From Pseudomonas sp. CC6-YY-74 (lineage in GTDB: Bacteria > Pseudomonadota > Gammaproteobacteria > Pseudomonadales > Pseudomonadaceae): a stretch of DNA of 64,000 nt. The notes beneath the pieces were generated by a model. It ran no database searches. It was given only the letters and a program-made list of their open reading frames with translations, and was not told the origin of the DNA. The stretch is from positions 7,501-71,500 of the forward strand of contig NZ_CP019947.1 of assembly GCF_002025205.1 (NCBI RefSeq), written 5' to 3'. The position numbers were made by a program, and so were the translations under genes. Positions 49,705 through 59,535 of the stretch are shown here, one piece after another. Positions within the stretch are counted from its first letter, which is position 1; the number at the start of each line of letters is the position of its first letter.

Positions 49705-50607
49705 ATGCACATATTGCTCACCGGCGGGACCGGGTTGATTGGTCGCGGCCTGTGTCGCCACTGGACGCAGCAGGGCCATCAACTGACGGTGTGGAGCCGC
49801 ACCCCGCAGCGGGTCGCCGAATTGTGTGGGGCGCAGGTGCGCGGCATCGGCCAGCTCGACGAAATCGGCGAGCAGGCGCTGGATGCGGTGGTCAACCTGG
49901 CTGGCGCGCCGATTGCCGACCGGCCCTGGACGCGCAAGCGCAAGAGTCTGCTCTGGGCCAGCCGGATCACCCTCACCGAGCAACTGCTGGCCTGGTTGCA
50001 GCAGCGCCAGCAGAAGCCACGGGTGCTGCTGTCCGGCTCGGCGGTGGGCTGGTATGGCGATGGCGGCGAGCGCGAACTGAAGGAGGACAGCCCGCAGATC
50101 ACCGACGATTTCGCTGCCCAGTTGTGCGGCGCCTGGGAGGAGACGGCGCAGCGCGCCGAAGCCCTGGGCATCAGGGTGGTGCTGGTGCGCACCGGTCTGG
50201 TGCTGGCTGCGGACGGCGGCTTCCTGGCGCGCCTGCTGCTGCCCTTCCGTTTGGGCCTCGGTGGTCCGGTGGGCGATGGCCGGCAGTGGATGCCATGGAT
50301 TCACCTCGCCGATCAGATCGCCCTGATCGATTTTCTCTTGCAGCAGGATCAGGCCAGCGGTCCTTATAATGCCTGCGCTCCCGAGCCGGTGCGCAACGCC
50401 GACTTCGCCCGCGCGCTGGGCCGCGTGTTGCATCGCCCGGCGCTGCTGCCGGCACCGGCGTTCCTCCTGCGCATGGCCTTCGGCGAACTGGCGGGGCTGT
50501 TGCTGGGGGGCCAGCGGGCATTGCCGGCGCGACTGCAGGAAGCCGGCTTTCGTTTTCGTTTCACCGATCTGGATATAGCCCTGGCGGATTTGCTGGGTCG
50601 ACACTGA
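49705..50607 (+). CDS. TIGR01777-family NAD-dependent epimerase (SulA-like)
   Basis: 300-aa extended SDR with the cofactor loop MHILLTGGTGLIGRGLCRHW, the family block NLAGAPIADRPWTRKRKSLL and RVLLSGSAVGWYGDGGE with the active-site Tyr. It ends with DUF1731 (ALLPAPAFLLRMAFGELAGL). The substrate is unknown; E. coli YfcH is the same family. It is followed 16 bp later by hemH, so the two are likely co-transcribed. Confidence 0.9.
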   Translation: MHILLTGGTGLIGRGLCRHWTQQGHQLTVWSRTPQRVAELCGAQVRGIGQLDEIGEQALDAVVNLAGAPIADRPWTRKRKSLLWASRITLTEQLLAWLQQRQQKPRVLLSGSAVGWYGDGGERELKEDSPQITDDFAAQLCGAWEETAQRAEALGIRVVLVRTGLVLAADGGFLARLLLPFRLGLGGPVGDGRQWMPWIHLADQIALIDFLLQQDQASGPYNACAPEPVRNADFARALGRVLHRPALLPAPAFLLRMAFGELAGLLLGGQRALPARLQEAGFRFRFTDLDIALADLLGRH

Positions 50608-50623
50608 CTGATAAGGATTTTTC

Positions 50624-51646
50624 ATGAGCAATCACGCCTTGCTGCTGGTCAACCTGGGTTCCCCGGCGTCGACCGAAGTGGCTGATGTACGGCGCTATCT
50701 CAATCAATTTCTGATGGACCCTTATGTGGTCGATTTGCCCTGGCCGCTGCGGCGGCTGCTGGTCTCGCTGATTCTGATCAAACGGCCTGCGGCCTCGGCG
50801 CATGCTTATGCGTCGATCTGGTGGGAGGACGGCTCGCCCCTAGTGGTGTTGAGCAAGCGCCTGCAGCAGGCGATGCAGGCGCAGTGGAGCCAGGGCCCGG
50901 TCGAGCTGGCGATGCGCTACGGCGAGCCGTCGATCGACACGGTGCTCCAGCGTCTGGCGGCGCAAGGCATCAAGCAGGTGACCTTGGCGCCGTTGTATCC
51001 GCAATTTGCCGACAGCACCACCACCACGGTAATCGAGGAAGCCAAGCGGGTGGTGCGCGCGGGCAACCTGGACATGCACTTCGCCCTGCTGGCGCCGTTC
51101 TATGACCAGCCGGAATACCTCGAGGCCCTGGTCGACAGCGCCAGGCCTTACCTCGAGCAGGACTTCGATCACCTGTTGCTGAGCTTTCACGGTTTGCCGG
51201 AACGCCATCTGCGCAAGCTCGATCCTGGCAAGCACTGCCTCAAGGGTCCCGATTGCTGTGCTACGGCGCCGCCGCAAGTGCTTGCGACCTGCTACCGCGC
51301 GCAATGCATGCGCAGCGCCGCCGCCTTCGCCGAACGCATGGGCCTGGGCCCTGAACAGTGGTCGGTGTCCTTCCAGTCGCGCCTGGGCCGGGATAAGTGG
51401 ATCGAGCCCTATACCGAGAGCCGTCTCGAGGAGTTGGCCGGGCAGGGGGTGAAGAAGCTGCTGGTGATGTGCCCGGCATTCGTTGCCGACTGCATCGAAA
51501 CCCTGGAGGAAATCGGCGATCGCGGCCTCGCGCAATTTCAGGCAGCCGGTGGCGAAAGCTTGCAGCTGGTGCCCTGCCTCAACGATCACCCGAGCTGGGC
51601 GGAGGCGCTCAATACCCTCTGCGAGCGGGCACCGTTGCTGATTTGA
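50624..51646 (+). CDS. hemH: Ferrochelatase
   Basis: 340-aa enzyme inserting Fe2+ into protoporphyrin IX, the last step of haem synthesis. The start is [12 protein letters not shown], with the active-site His in [18 protein letters not shown] and the conserved [18 protein letters not shown] and [17 protein letters not shown]. It may fall under the adjacent LitR-type operator through the TIGR01777 gene; protoporphyrin is a photosensitiser, so light control of its consumption would make sense (inference). Confidence 0.96.
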   Translation: MSNHALLLVNLGSPASTEVADVRRYLNQFLMDPYVVDLPWPLRRLLVSLILIKRPAASAHAYASIWWEDGSPLVVLSKRLQQAMQAQWSQGPVELAMRYGEPSIDTVLQRLAAQGIKQVTLAPLYPQFADSTTTTVIEEAKRVVRAGNLDMHFALLAPFYDQPEYLEALVDSARPYLEQDFDHLLLSFHGLPERHLRKLDPGKHCLKGPDCCATAPPQVLATCYRAQCMRSAAAFAERMGLGPEQWSVSFQSRLGRDKWIEPYTESRLEELAGQGVKKLLVMCPAFVADCIETLEEIGDRGLAQFQAAGGESLQLVPCLNDHPSWAEALNTLCERAPLLI

Positions 51647-51925
51647 GCGACCATGGAACCTCTGTTCGTGCCCAGGACCGGCGCTAACTGGCCCGGATAA
51701 ACCGTGGCGCGGTCCGGGATGGCGGCTACGGCGGATTGCACCGCGCTTTGCTCGGGGTTGGCCGTCGACACCAGGAGTGTCGGGCGGTTATCAGTTCGAA
51801 GGGAGGCACTGCATTCGCCTGGTTGATAACGCCTGTTGGCGATACTTACTGCCGTGTAGATCGGCCTAAGCTGGCGGCACTTTCAACCGTCGCGCATCGC
51901 GTAAGCGGTGCCGAGGAGACCGCCA

Positions 51926-53257
51926 GTGCCTAACAACAATAACGGCTATCCCTCCAACTCCCGCGCCTGGGCCACTGTCGCCATTCTAATGGTGGCCTAC
52001 GTGCTGTCGTTTATCGACCGGCAGATTCTCAACCTGCTGGTCGCGCCCATCCGCCGCGACCTGATGATCAGCGACACCCAGATGAGTCTGCTGATGGGCT
52101 TGTCCTTCGCCCTGTTCTACACCGTTTGCGGGATTCCCCTGGGGCGCTTGGCCGATACCAAGAGCCGGCGTGGGGTCATTGCCATCGGCATCCTGTTTTG
52201 GAGCGCTGCTACCGCCGCCTGCGGCCTGGCCAGGTTGTACTGGCAGTTTCTGATCTGTCGCATCGGTGTGGGCGTGGGTGAGGCGGCGCTGTCGCCGGCG
52301 GCCTATTCGCTGATCGCCGACAGCTTTCCCGCTGAGCGCCGCGCCACCGCCATCAGCGTCTATTCGATGGGCGTCTACCTGGGCTCTGGCATGGCTTTTT
52401 TGCTCGGCGGCCTGGTCATCCAGTTTGCCTCGGCCCAGGGTGATGTGCTGCTGCCGGTAGTGGGCGAAGTGCGGCCCTGGCAGTTGATCTTCCTGCTGCT
52501 CGGCGCCGCCGGAGTGCTCTTCACCCTGCTCATGCTGGCGGTCAAGGAACCGGCCCGGCGCGGCGTCGGTGCCGGCGTCGCGGTGCCGCTGGCTGATGTC
52601 GGCCGCTATATCCGCGCCAACAAGCGCACCGTGCTCTGCCATAACTTCGGCTTTGCCGGATTGGCCTTCGCCGGCTATGGCAGTGCCGCCTGGATTCCGA
52701 CCTTCTTCATTCGTACCTATGGCTGGGAGGCTGGCCAGGTCGGCATCGTCTACGGCAGCATCGTCGCGGTATTCGGCTGCCTGGGCATCCTCTTCGGCGG
52801 GCGCCTGGCCGACTGGATGGCCAGGCGCGGCAGCAGCGACGCCAATATGCGCGTCGGCCTGTATGCCGCTATCGGCGCCGTGCCTTGTGTGTTGAGCTTT
52901 CCGTTGATGGACAGTGGGGTGTGGGCGGCGGTGCTGATGGCGCCGTCGGTATTCTGTCTGAGCATGCCGTTTGGCGTGGCGCCGGCGGCGATCCAGGAAA
53001 TCATGCCCAACTCGATGCGCGGCCAGGCTTCGGCGATCTACCTGTTCGTCATCACCTTGATCGGCCTGGGCATCGGTCCGACCGCCGTAGCGCTGGTGAC
53101 CGACTATGTCTTCGCCGATGACATGGCGCTGCGTTACTCGCTGCTAATCGTCAGCAGCATGGCGGTGTGTAGCTCGGTCGTGCTGCTGAGCATGAGCCTC
53201 AAACCCTACCGGGACAGCGTGCTGCGCGTGCAGCAGTGGGCACTCCAGTCGGCCTGA
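51926..53257 (+). CDS. MFS transporter
   Basis: 443-aa major facilitator with 12 membrane segments. The signature between helices 2 and 3 is GIPLGRLADTKSRRG, and VLSFIDRQILNLLVAPIRRD and GVGEAALSPAAYSLIADSFP are of the anion/sugar-phosphate or spinster-like type. The GTG at 51926 follows GAGGAG by 8 bp. The substrate is unknown. It stands alone between hemH and the convergent uraA. Confidence 0.88.
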   Translation: MPNNNNGYPSNSRAWATVAILMVAYVLSFIDRQILNLLVAPIRRDLMISDTQMSLLMGLSFALFYTVCGIPLGRLADTKSRRGVIAIGILFWSAATAACGLARLYWQFLICRIGVGVGEAALSPAAYSLIADSFPAERRATAISVYSMGVYLGSGMAFLLGGLVIQFASAQGDVLLPVVGEVRPWQLIFLLLGAAGVLFTLLMLAVKEPARRGVGAGVAVPLADVGRYIRANKRTVLCHNFGFAGLAFAGYGSAAWIPTFFIRTYGWEAGQVGIVYGSIVAVFGCLGILFGGRLADWMARRGSSDANMRVGLYAAIGAVPCVLSFPLMDSGVWAAVLMAPSVFCLSMPFGVAPAAIQEIMPNSMRGQASAIYLFVITLIGLGIGPTAVALVTDYVFADDMALRYSLLIVSSMAVCSSVVLLSMSLKPYRDSVLRVQQWALQSA

Positions 53258-53349
53258 GGCGGGTTGTTAAGCTGCGTTGGCTGGGCGCGCGGCGCGGCCG
53301 CCGCGCGGCAATAGTGCGGGCGTTACCGCCGCCGCGGGCCTTGTCGGGC

Positions 53350-54615
53350 TTAGGGCTGCTCTTCGTTGAGCGCCTTGCTGCGCCAGCCCTGGCCGCCCGG
53401 CAGCAGCAGGTTGAGCGCGATGGCGATGATGCCGCACAGCGAGATGCCCTTGAGGCTGACATCGCCAGCGCCGATGACCATGCCGCCGATGCCGAACACC
53501 AGGGTCACCGCGACTATCACCAGGTTGCGTGGCTCGCCCAGGTCGACCTGGTGACGGATCAGGGTATTCAGGCCGACCACCGCGATGGAACCGAACAGCA
53601 GGCAGAGGATGCCGCCCATCACCGGCACCGGAAGGCTTTGCAGCACGGCGCCGAACTTGCCGATAAAGGCCAGGGTCATGGCGATCAGCGCTGCCCAGAG
53701 CATCACCTTGGGGTTGAAGTTCTTGGTCAGCATCACCGCGCCTGTGACTTCCGAGTAGGTGGTGTTGGGCGGGCCGCCGAGCAAGCCGGCGGCCGAGGTG
53801 GCCAGGCCGTCGCCGAGCAGGGTGCGGTGCAGGCCGGGTTCTTTCAGGTAGTTCTTGCCGGTCACGGTGCCGATCGCCAGCACGTCGCCGATATGCTCGA
53901 TGGCCGGGGCAATGGCCACCGGCAGGATGAACAGGATCGCCCCCCAGTGCAGTTCGGGTGCGATGAAGTTCGGCACCGCCAGCCAGGGCGCGGCAGCCAC
54001 CGGGCTGAAGTCGACCACGCCGAACAACCAGGCCAGCGTATAGCCGACGGCAATCCCGCAGAGAATCGGGATCAGGCGGAAGATCCCGCGGCCGACCACG
54101 GCGACGATCAGGGTGGTGAGCAACGCCGGCAGGGAAATCATCAGGGCGATGTCATAGGGCACCAGTTGCACGCTGGCGTCACCGGCTTTGCCCATCGCCA
54201 TGTTGGCGGCCACGGGCGCCAGGCCCAGGCCGATGGCCATGATCACCGGGCCGATTACCACCGGCGGCAGCAGGCGGTCGACAAAACCGGTGCCCTTGAG
54301 CTTCACCGCGCCGGCCAGCAGCATGTAGGCGACGCCGGCGGCGACCAGGCCGCCGAGGGTCGCCGGCAGGCCGAAATCGGCCTTGGCAGCGAGAATCGGC
54401 GCGATAAAGGCGAAGCTCGAGGCGAGAAACACCGGCACCTGGTTCTTGGTCACCAGTTGGAAAATCAGGGTGCCAAGACCGGCGGTGAACAGCGCCACGT
54501 TGGGGTCCATGCCGGTGATCAGCGGCATCAGCACCAGCGCGCCGAAGGCCACGAAGAGCATCTGCGAACCGGCCAGGATCTGTCGCCAGGTGGCGTCCTG
54601 CATCTGCTCCTGCAT
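53350..54615 (-). CDS. uraA: Uracil permease (NCS2 family)
   Basis: 421-aa nucleobase:proton symporter with about 14 helices. The family QH motif is replaced by the UraA type (VAIAPAIEHIGDV with the binding Glu-His), and LLGGPPNTTYSEVTGAVMLT is the signature stretch. It lies 2 bp after upp on the minus strand, so uptake of uracil and its conversion to UMP are encoded together. Confidence 0.95.
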   Translation of the reverse strand: MQEQMQDATWRQILAGSQMLFVAFGALVLMPLITGMDPNVALFTAGLGTLIFQLVTKNQVPVFLASSFAFIAPILAAKADFGLPATLGGLVAAGVAYMLLAGAVKLKGTGFVDRLLPPVVIGPVIMAIGLGLAPVAANMAMGKAGDASVQLVPYDIALMISLPALLTTLIVAVVGRGIFRLIPILCGIAVGYTLAWLFGVVDFSPVAAAPWLAVPNFIAPELHWGAILFILPVAIAPAIEHIGDVLAIGTVTGKNYLKEPGLHRTLLGDGLATSAAGLLGGPPNTTYSEVTGAVMLTKNFNPKVMLWAALIAMTLAFIGKFGAVLQSLPVPVMGGILCLLFGSIAVVGLNTLIRHQVDLGEPRNLVIVAVTLVFGIGGMVIGAGDVSLKGISLCGIIAIALNLLLPGGQGWRSKALNEEQP

Positions 54616-54617
54616 GC

Positions 54618-55256
54618 TCAGGCGTCCTTCTGCTTGGTGCCGAAGATTTTGTCGCCGGCATCGCCCAGACCGGGAATGATGTAGCCGTGCTCGTTGAGGC
54701 GTTCGTCGATCGAGGCGGTGAAGATCATCACCTCGGGGTGGGCATCGGCCACCGCCTTGATGCCCTCGGGCGCGGCGACCAGCACCATGGCGCGGATTTC
54801 CTTGCAGCCGGCTTTCTTCAGCAGATCGATGGTGGCCACCATGGAGCCGCCGGTGGCGAGCATCGGGTCGATGATCATCGCCATGCGCTCGTCGATTTCC
54901 GGCACCAGTTTTTCCAGGTAGGTGTGCGCCTGCAGGGTCTTCTCATTGCGCGCCACGCCCACGGCGCTGACCTTGGCTCCGGGAATCAGGCTGAGCACGC
55001 CGTCGAGCATGCCGATGCCGGCGCGCAGGATCGGCACCACGGTGATCTTCTTGCCAGCGATCTTCTCCACCTGCACGGTGCCAGCCCAACCCTGGATCTC
55101 GTAATTTTCCAAGAGCAGATCCTTGGTCGCCTCGTAGGTCAGCAGGGCGCCGACTTCCTGGGCCAGTTCGCGGAAATTCTTCGTGCTGATGTCGGCGCGA
55201 CGCATCAGGCCGAGCTTGTGGCGAATCAGCGGGTGGCGGATCTCGAGGACGGGCAT
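54618..55256 (-). CDS. upp: Uracil phosphoribosyltransferase
   Basis: 212-aa enzyme making UMP from uracil and PRPP. The PRPP-binding loop is [20 protein letters not shown], the N-terminus is [20 protein letters not shown], and the uracil-binding end is [17 protein letters not shown]. First gene of the upp-uraA operon, divergent from hpt with 252 bp between. Confidence 0.97.
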   Translation of the reverse strand: MPVLEIRHPLIRHKLGLMRRADISTKNFRELAQEVGALLTYEATKDLLLENYEIQGWAGTVQVEKIAGKKITVVPILRAGIGMLDGVLSLIPGAKVSAVGVARNEKTLQAHTYLEKLVPEIDERMAMIIDPMLATGGSMVATIDLLKKAGCKEIRAMVLVAAPEGIKAVADAHPEVMIFTASIDERLNEHGYIIPGLGDAGDKIFGTKQKDA

Positions 55257-55508
55257 GGCAGGTTCTCCGGCGGGGCTGGCAAAAAAAAATTAGGCTAGAT
55301 TAACATTGGCTTTGCGCTGCTGGCGCGCTGACGCAGGTGGCATGCAGGAATCTGATAGGTAATGTCGCCGATTTCGCGTATTTCCTGCGGATTATCGGCC
55401 AGGGCTTGCTCCACCCGTGGCAGGTGGTTACCTTTGCCAACTTTTATTTTGACGCATTGATCAGCTTTCGTGCTGTTTAAATGTTCGCTCGCCCATAGAG
55501 GAAAGACC

Positions 55509-56066
55509 ATGCCCGTCGATCTCGCGCACATCCGCCAAGTCATGCTGGAAGCCGATTGCCTGTACAGCGAAACCGAAGTGGAAGCGGCTATCGACCAGGT
55601 CGCCGCAGCGATCAATGGCGAGTTGGCCGAGCGCAATCCGGTGGTGTTCTGCGTGATGAACGGTGGCTTGATCTTCTCCGGCAAATTGCTGCCCAAGCTC
55701 AATTTTCCGCTGGAGTTGTCCTACCTGCATGCCACCCGTTATCGCAACGAAACCAGCGGCGGCGAGCTGTTCTGGAAGGCCAAGCCGGAAATCTCCTTCA
55801 TCGACCGCGATGTGCTGATCATCGACGACATCCTCGACGAAGGGCACACCCTGGGCGCGATCATCGACTTCTGCCGCCACGCCGGCGCCCGCGCGGTGCA
55901 CACCGCGGTATTGATCGACAAGGAGCACGACCGCAAGGCGCGCCCCGACCTGAAGGCCGATTACGTTGGCCTGCCCTGTATCGACCGTTATCTCTTCGGC
56001 TACGGCATGGACTACAAGGGCTACTGGCGCAACGCCGCCGGGATCTATGCGGTCAAGGGCATGTAA
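55509..56066 (+). CDS. hpt: Hypoxanthine-guanine phosphoribosyltransferase
   Basis: 185-aa purine salvage enzyme. The PRPP motif is DVLIIDDILDEGHTLGAII; FCVMNGGLIFSGKLLPKL and ELSYLHATRYRNET match the short Pseudomonas HGPRT (annotated hypoxanthine-guanine phosphoribosyltransferase). The ATG at 55509 follows GAGGAAAG. The cupin gene starts 4 bp after it and is probably co-transcribed. Confidence 0.93.
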   Translation: MPVDLAHIRQVMLEADCLYSETEVEAAIDQVAAAINGELAERNPVVFCVMNGGLIFSGKLLPKLNFPLELSYLHATRYRNETSGGELFWKAKPEISFIDRDVLIIDDILDEGHTLGAIIDFCRHAGARAVHTAVLIDKEHDRKARPDLKADYVGLPCIDRYLFGYGMDYKGYWRNAAGIYAVKGM

Positions 56067-56070
56067 GCCC

Positions 56071-56544
56071 ATGGACGCACCGCGCTTTCTCGATCACGCC
56101 CTGTTTACTGAGTTGGCCGGGAAGGCTGCGGCCAGTCCGCGCCAGCGTCAACAGCATAGTTTCCACCAGATGGAAGAGCCTTGCCACCGCATGGCTGTGG
56201 GCTTGCAGCCTGATACCTATATTGCGCCGCACCGTCATCTCTCGGCGGACAAAGCCGAAGCGCTGCTGGTGCTGCAAGGGCGTCTGGGCCTGCTGATTTT
56301 CAGCGTCAGCGGCGAACTGCTGGACACGCGCGTACTCGAGGCGGGCGGCGACTGTGTTGGCGTCGACCTGCCGCCCGGGGTGTTCCACGCGCTGGTGGTG
56401 CTGGCCGCCGACAGTATTCTATTCGAGTGCAAGGCCGGGCCCTACCGGCCGGTCGGTGAGGGCGAGCGCGCGCCCTGGGCGCCGAGCGAGGGCGATGCGG
56501 ACGTCGCCGACTATCTGGCCTGGATGCGCGGGCAGTTCGCCTGA
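56071..56544 (+). CDS. WbuC-family cupin-fold metalloprotein
   Basis: 157-aa protein with a single cupin core: metal-ligand-like HRHLSADKAEALLVLQGRLG, then PPGVFHALVVLA and ECKAGPYRPV. It resembles WbuC proteins first found in O-antigen clusters and now seen elsewhere; the function is unknown. It starts 4 bp after hpt. Confidence 0.82.
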   Translation: MDAPRFLDHALFTELAGKAAASPRQRQQHSFHQMEEPCHRMAVGLQPDTYIAPHRHLSADKAEALLVLQGRLGLLIFSVSGELLDTRVLEAGGDCVGVDLPPGVFHALVVLAADSILFECKAGPYRPVGEGERAPWAPSEGDADVADYLAWMRGQFA

Positions 56545-56645
56545 GCACTGTTGTGCCGAATTCGTCATCTTGCTCGAGTGAACGGGTCAAGCCGGGTCAA
56601 GCCTGAAGCGCCACTCTACCCACTGATTATTAGAGGGAGCTGACC

Positions 56646-57666
56646 GTGATTCGATTGACCCTGGAACAAGCACGCGAACTGGCGCAGGACATATTGCGCA
56701 GCAACGGCTTCAGCGAGGCGCATGTACAGGCGGTGACCGCTACGGTGCTGGCGGGTGAGCGTGATGGCTGCGCATCCCATGGCCTGTATCGGCTGCTGGG
56801 CTGCGTCAGCTCGCTGAAGGCAGGCAAGGTCGTTGCAGACGCCGAACCGGAGGTTATCGATCAGGCTCCGGCGCTGGTTCGGGTGGATGCCAAAGGGGGC
56901 TTTTCTCAGCTGGCGTTTCAGGCCGGCTTGCCGGTACTGGTTGAAAAGGCCAGGCAGTGCGCAATCGCCGCGCTGGCGATTAATCGCTGTGTGCACTTCT
57001 CGGCATTGTGGGTCGAGATCGAGGCGCTGACCGAGGCCGGTCTGGTGGCATTCGCCTTTACCCCAAGCCATGCCTGGGTGGCACCGGCAGGTGGCACCGG
57101 CAGGTGGCAGCAAGCCGGTGTTCGGCACCAACCCGATTGCCTTCGGTTGGCCACGTGCCGGGCACAACCCGTTTATTTTTGATTTCGCCACCAGTGCGAT
57201 TGCCCGTGGTGAGATTGAGCTGCATCGGCGTGCGGGCACGCCCATTCCGCTGGGCTGGGGGATTGACCAGCATGGCCAGCCGAGCACGGATGCCGAGGCG
57301 GTCATGAACGGCGCCATGCTGACCTTTGGTGGGCACAAAGGCTCAGCACTGGCGGCGATGGTGGAGCTGATTGCCGGCCCGCTGATTGGTGATCTGACCA
57401 GTGCCGAATCACTGGCTTATGACGCGGGCAGCAAGTCATCGCCGTATCACGGTGAACTGATCGTGGTGATTGATCCACGGCGCTTTCTCGGTGATGCCAC
57501 TGATGAACATCTGGCTCGGGCCGAGGCGATGTTCGAGAGTATCCAGGGCCAGGGCGCGCGCCTGCCGTCACAGCGCCGCTACGAGGCCCGAGCGCGCAGC
57601 GCCGAGCAGGGCGTGCAGATTCCCCAGGCCTTGTATGACGATCTCAAGGCGCTGATTGCCGACTAG
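56646..57666 (+). pseudogene. lhpD: Ldh_2-family reductase (Delta1-pyrroline/piperideine-2-carboxylate reductase-like), frameshifted
   Basis: Malate/L-lactate dehydrogenase-like NAD(P)H enzyme that would reduce cyclic imino acids. The N-terminal part (SEAHVQAVTATVLAGERDGC, ASHGLYRLLG with the catalytic His) reads from 56646 to 57182. The C-terminal part (GSKPVFGTNPIAFGWPRAGH ... FGGHKGSALAAMVELIAGPL) reads in another frame to 57666. The break is an exact 13-bp tandem duplication (57078-57090 and 57091-57103); removing one copy restores AWVAPAGGSKPVFGTNP without other change. It faces the hydroxyproline operon, where P. aeruginosa has the same gene (PA1252, from memory). Confidence 0.88.
57078..57103 (+). 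repeat. 13-bp tandem duplication inside the reductase gene
   Basis: GTGGCACCGGCAG occurs twice without a gap and a partial third copy (GTGGCA) follows. It adds 13 bp, shifting the frame by +1. Confidence 0.95.
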
Positions 57667-57866
57667 TCACGGCTGTTCGGCTGGATGAAGTCTGGGTAGG
57701 TTAACGACGCATCGCGGGGTGAAGGTGCACCTCGGCAACTGCGCGTCGGGTAACCCACCAGGCGCTATCGGCTGCTTGGCTGGGTTAAGCCGCAGCCAAC
57801 TACTCGCCAACCGACAAGTTAGTGGTTAGCGCCGACCCTGCGCGGCCCGACCCATCCTCCATAAGC

Positions 57867-57896
57867 TAAAAAAGCCCCGACTCATCGAGCCGGGGC
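57867..57896 (-). terminator. Terminator of the hydroxyproline/TRAP operon
   Basis: On the minus strand GCCCCGGCTC / GAGTCGGGGC (10-bp stem with one G-U pair, 3-nt loop) followed by TTTTTT, about 30 bp after the dehydrogenase stop codon. Confidence 0.93.
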
Positions 57897-57928
57897 AAAG
57901 CATCCATCTATTTCCTCGCCGACACTTG

Positions 57929-59512
57929 TCAGGTCATGGATGGGCGCTGCATCAGGCCATCAACCAAGCGGGCAATTCCCAGTGGGTTGGCGTCTTGCAG
58001 GGCTTGCGGAAGCAATTGATCAGGACAGTTCTGGTAGCACACTGGCCGCAGGAAACGGTTGATGGCAAGGCTGCCCACCGAGGTGCCGCGTGAGTCCGAG
58101 GTCGCAGGGTAAGGGCCGCCATGCACCATCGCGTCACACACTTCCACACCCGTTGGGTAGCCGTTGAACAATACCCGGCCGACCTTCTGCTCAAGCAGCG
58201 CCACTACGTCGGCGAAGGGCGCGAGGTCTTCATTCTCGGCGATCAGGGTGGCGGTCAGCTGTCCGTGTAAACCTTGCAGCGCAGCCAGCAGCTCGGTCTT
58301 GTCCGCCACTTCGAGCACAATCGTGGTCGGGCCGAACACTTCTTCCTGGAGCAGTTCGTCGCCATTCAGCAGCAAGCTCACATCCGCTTGGAACAGCTGC
58401 GGTTGGGCTTTGCTCGCGGTTTGCCGGGTGCCGGCCAGATGTTCGATGCCAGGGTGCGCAAGGAGGCTGTCGACACCGCGACGGTAACTGTCGAGGGTGC
58501 CGGCATTGAGCATGGTCTGCCCCGGTTGTGCGGCCATCTGGGCGCTGAATTCTTGCAGGAATGCGCTGAATTCAGCTGAGCGAATCGCGATGATCAGGCC
58601 CGGGTTGGTGCAGAACTGGCCACAGCCAAGGACCACGGACCCACTCAGCTCGCTGGCAATTTTGCTGCCGCGCTGTTGCAGGGCGGCCGGCAGCAGCAGC
58701 ACCGGGTTGATGCTGGACATCTCGGCGAACACCGGGATCGGCTGCGGACGGGCGGCGGCCATGTCGCACAGTGCCCGACCGCCCTTGAGGGAACCGGTAA
58801 AGCCGACGGCTTGAATCAGTGGGTGCTTGACCAGGTCGGCACCGACACCATTGCCATAGATCATGTTGAACACGCCGGCGGGCATGACGGTTTTTTCGGC
58901 GGCGCGAATGATCGCATCGGCCACGCATTCCGCTGTGGCCATGTGGCCGCTGTGCGCCTTGAATACCACCGGGCAGCCTGCCGCTAACGCTGCCGCGGTG
59001 TCGCCGCCAGCGGTGGAGAACGCCAGCGGAAAGTTGCTGGCGCCAAACACTGCGACCGGGCCGACGCCAATGTTGTACTGACGCACATCCGGGCGCGGCA
59101 GTGGCTGGCGCTCGGGCAGGGCACCATCAATCCGAGCGCCGTAGAAGTCGCCTCGGCGTAATACCTGGGCGAACAGGCGCATCTGCCCACTGGTGCGCCC
59201 CCGTTCGCCCTGGATACGTCCTGCAGGCAGGGCGGTTTCGCTACAGACCAGGGCAACGAAGTCCTCGCCCATGGCATCGATTTCGTCGGCGATGGCCTCG
59301 AGAAACTCGGCGCGGCGGCTGGCCGGCAGACTGCGGAACTGCGAGTAAGCGGCAGCGGCGGCCTTGGCGGCGGCATCTACTTCAGCAACTGTGGCCTGAC
59401 TGAAGCGGTAGGGCAGGGCTTCGCCTGTGCAGGCGTCGAAGCTGGTCTGGGTGTCTTGACCGGCAGCGCTGCGAGCGCCGCCGATGTAGTTATGGCCAAC
59501 AAGATTGAGCAT
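57929..59512 (-). CDS. lhpG: Alpha-ketoglutaric semialdehyde dehydrogenase (class III ALDH)
   Basis: 527-aa NAD(P)-dependent aldehyde dehydrogenase oxidising 2-oxoglutarate semialdehyde to 2-oxoglutarate, the end of hydroxyproline breakdown. Motifs: cofactor-site VFGASNFPLAFSTAGGDTAA, the general-base Glu in VFAEMSSINPV and nucleophile Cys in VLGCGQFCTNPG. The unusually long size and GQFCTNPG are typical of the KGSADH group. The start at ATG 59512 has GGAG upstream. It is the last gene of the minus operon. Confidence 0.92.
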   Translation of the reverse strand: MLNLVGHNYIGGARSAAGQDTQTSFDACTGEALPYRFSQATVAEVDAAAKAAAAAYSQFRSLPASRRAEFLEAIADEIDAMGEDFVALVCSETALPAGRIQGERGRTSGQMRLFAQVLRRGDFYGARIDGALPERQPLPRPDVRQYNIGVGPVAVFGASNFPLAFSTAGGDTAAALAAGCPVVFKAHSGHMATAECVADAIIRAAEKTVMPAGVFNMIYGNGVGADLVKHPLIQAVGFTGSLKGGRALCDMAAARPQPIPVFAEMSSINPVLLLPAALQQRGSKIASELSGSVVLGCGQFCTNPGLIIAIRSAEFSAFLQEFSAQMAAQPGQTMLNAGTLDSYRRGVDSLLAHPGIEHLAGTRQTASKAQPQLFQADVSLLLNGDELLQEEVFGPTTIVLEVADKTELLAALQGLHGQLTATLIAENEDLAPFADVVALLEQKVGRVLFNGYPTGVEVCDAMVHGGPYPATSDSRGTSVGSLAINRFLRPVCYQNCPDQLLPQALQDANPLGIARLVDGLMQRPSMT

Positions 59513-59535
59513 GCGGGACTCCGGCAGAGTGAGTG

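Noticed and set aside
56966..57182. C-terminal tail of the first reductase frame as a genuine short protein end
   Set aside because: The tail after APAGGTGRW is out-of-frame reading caused by the 13-bp duplication; the family sequence resumes in the other frame.
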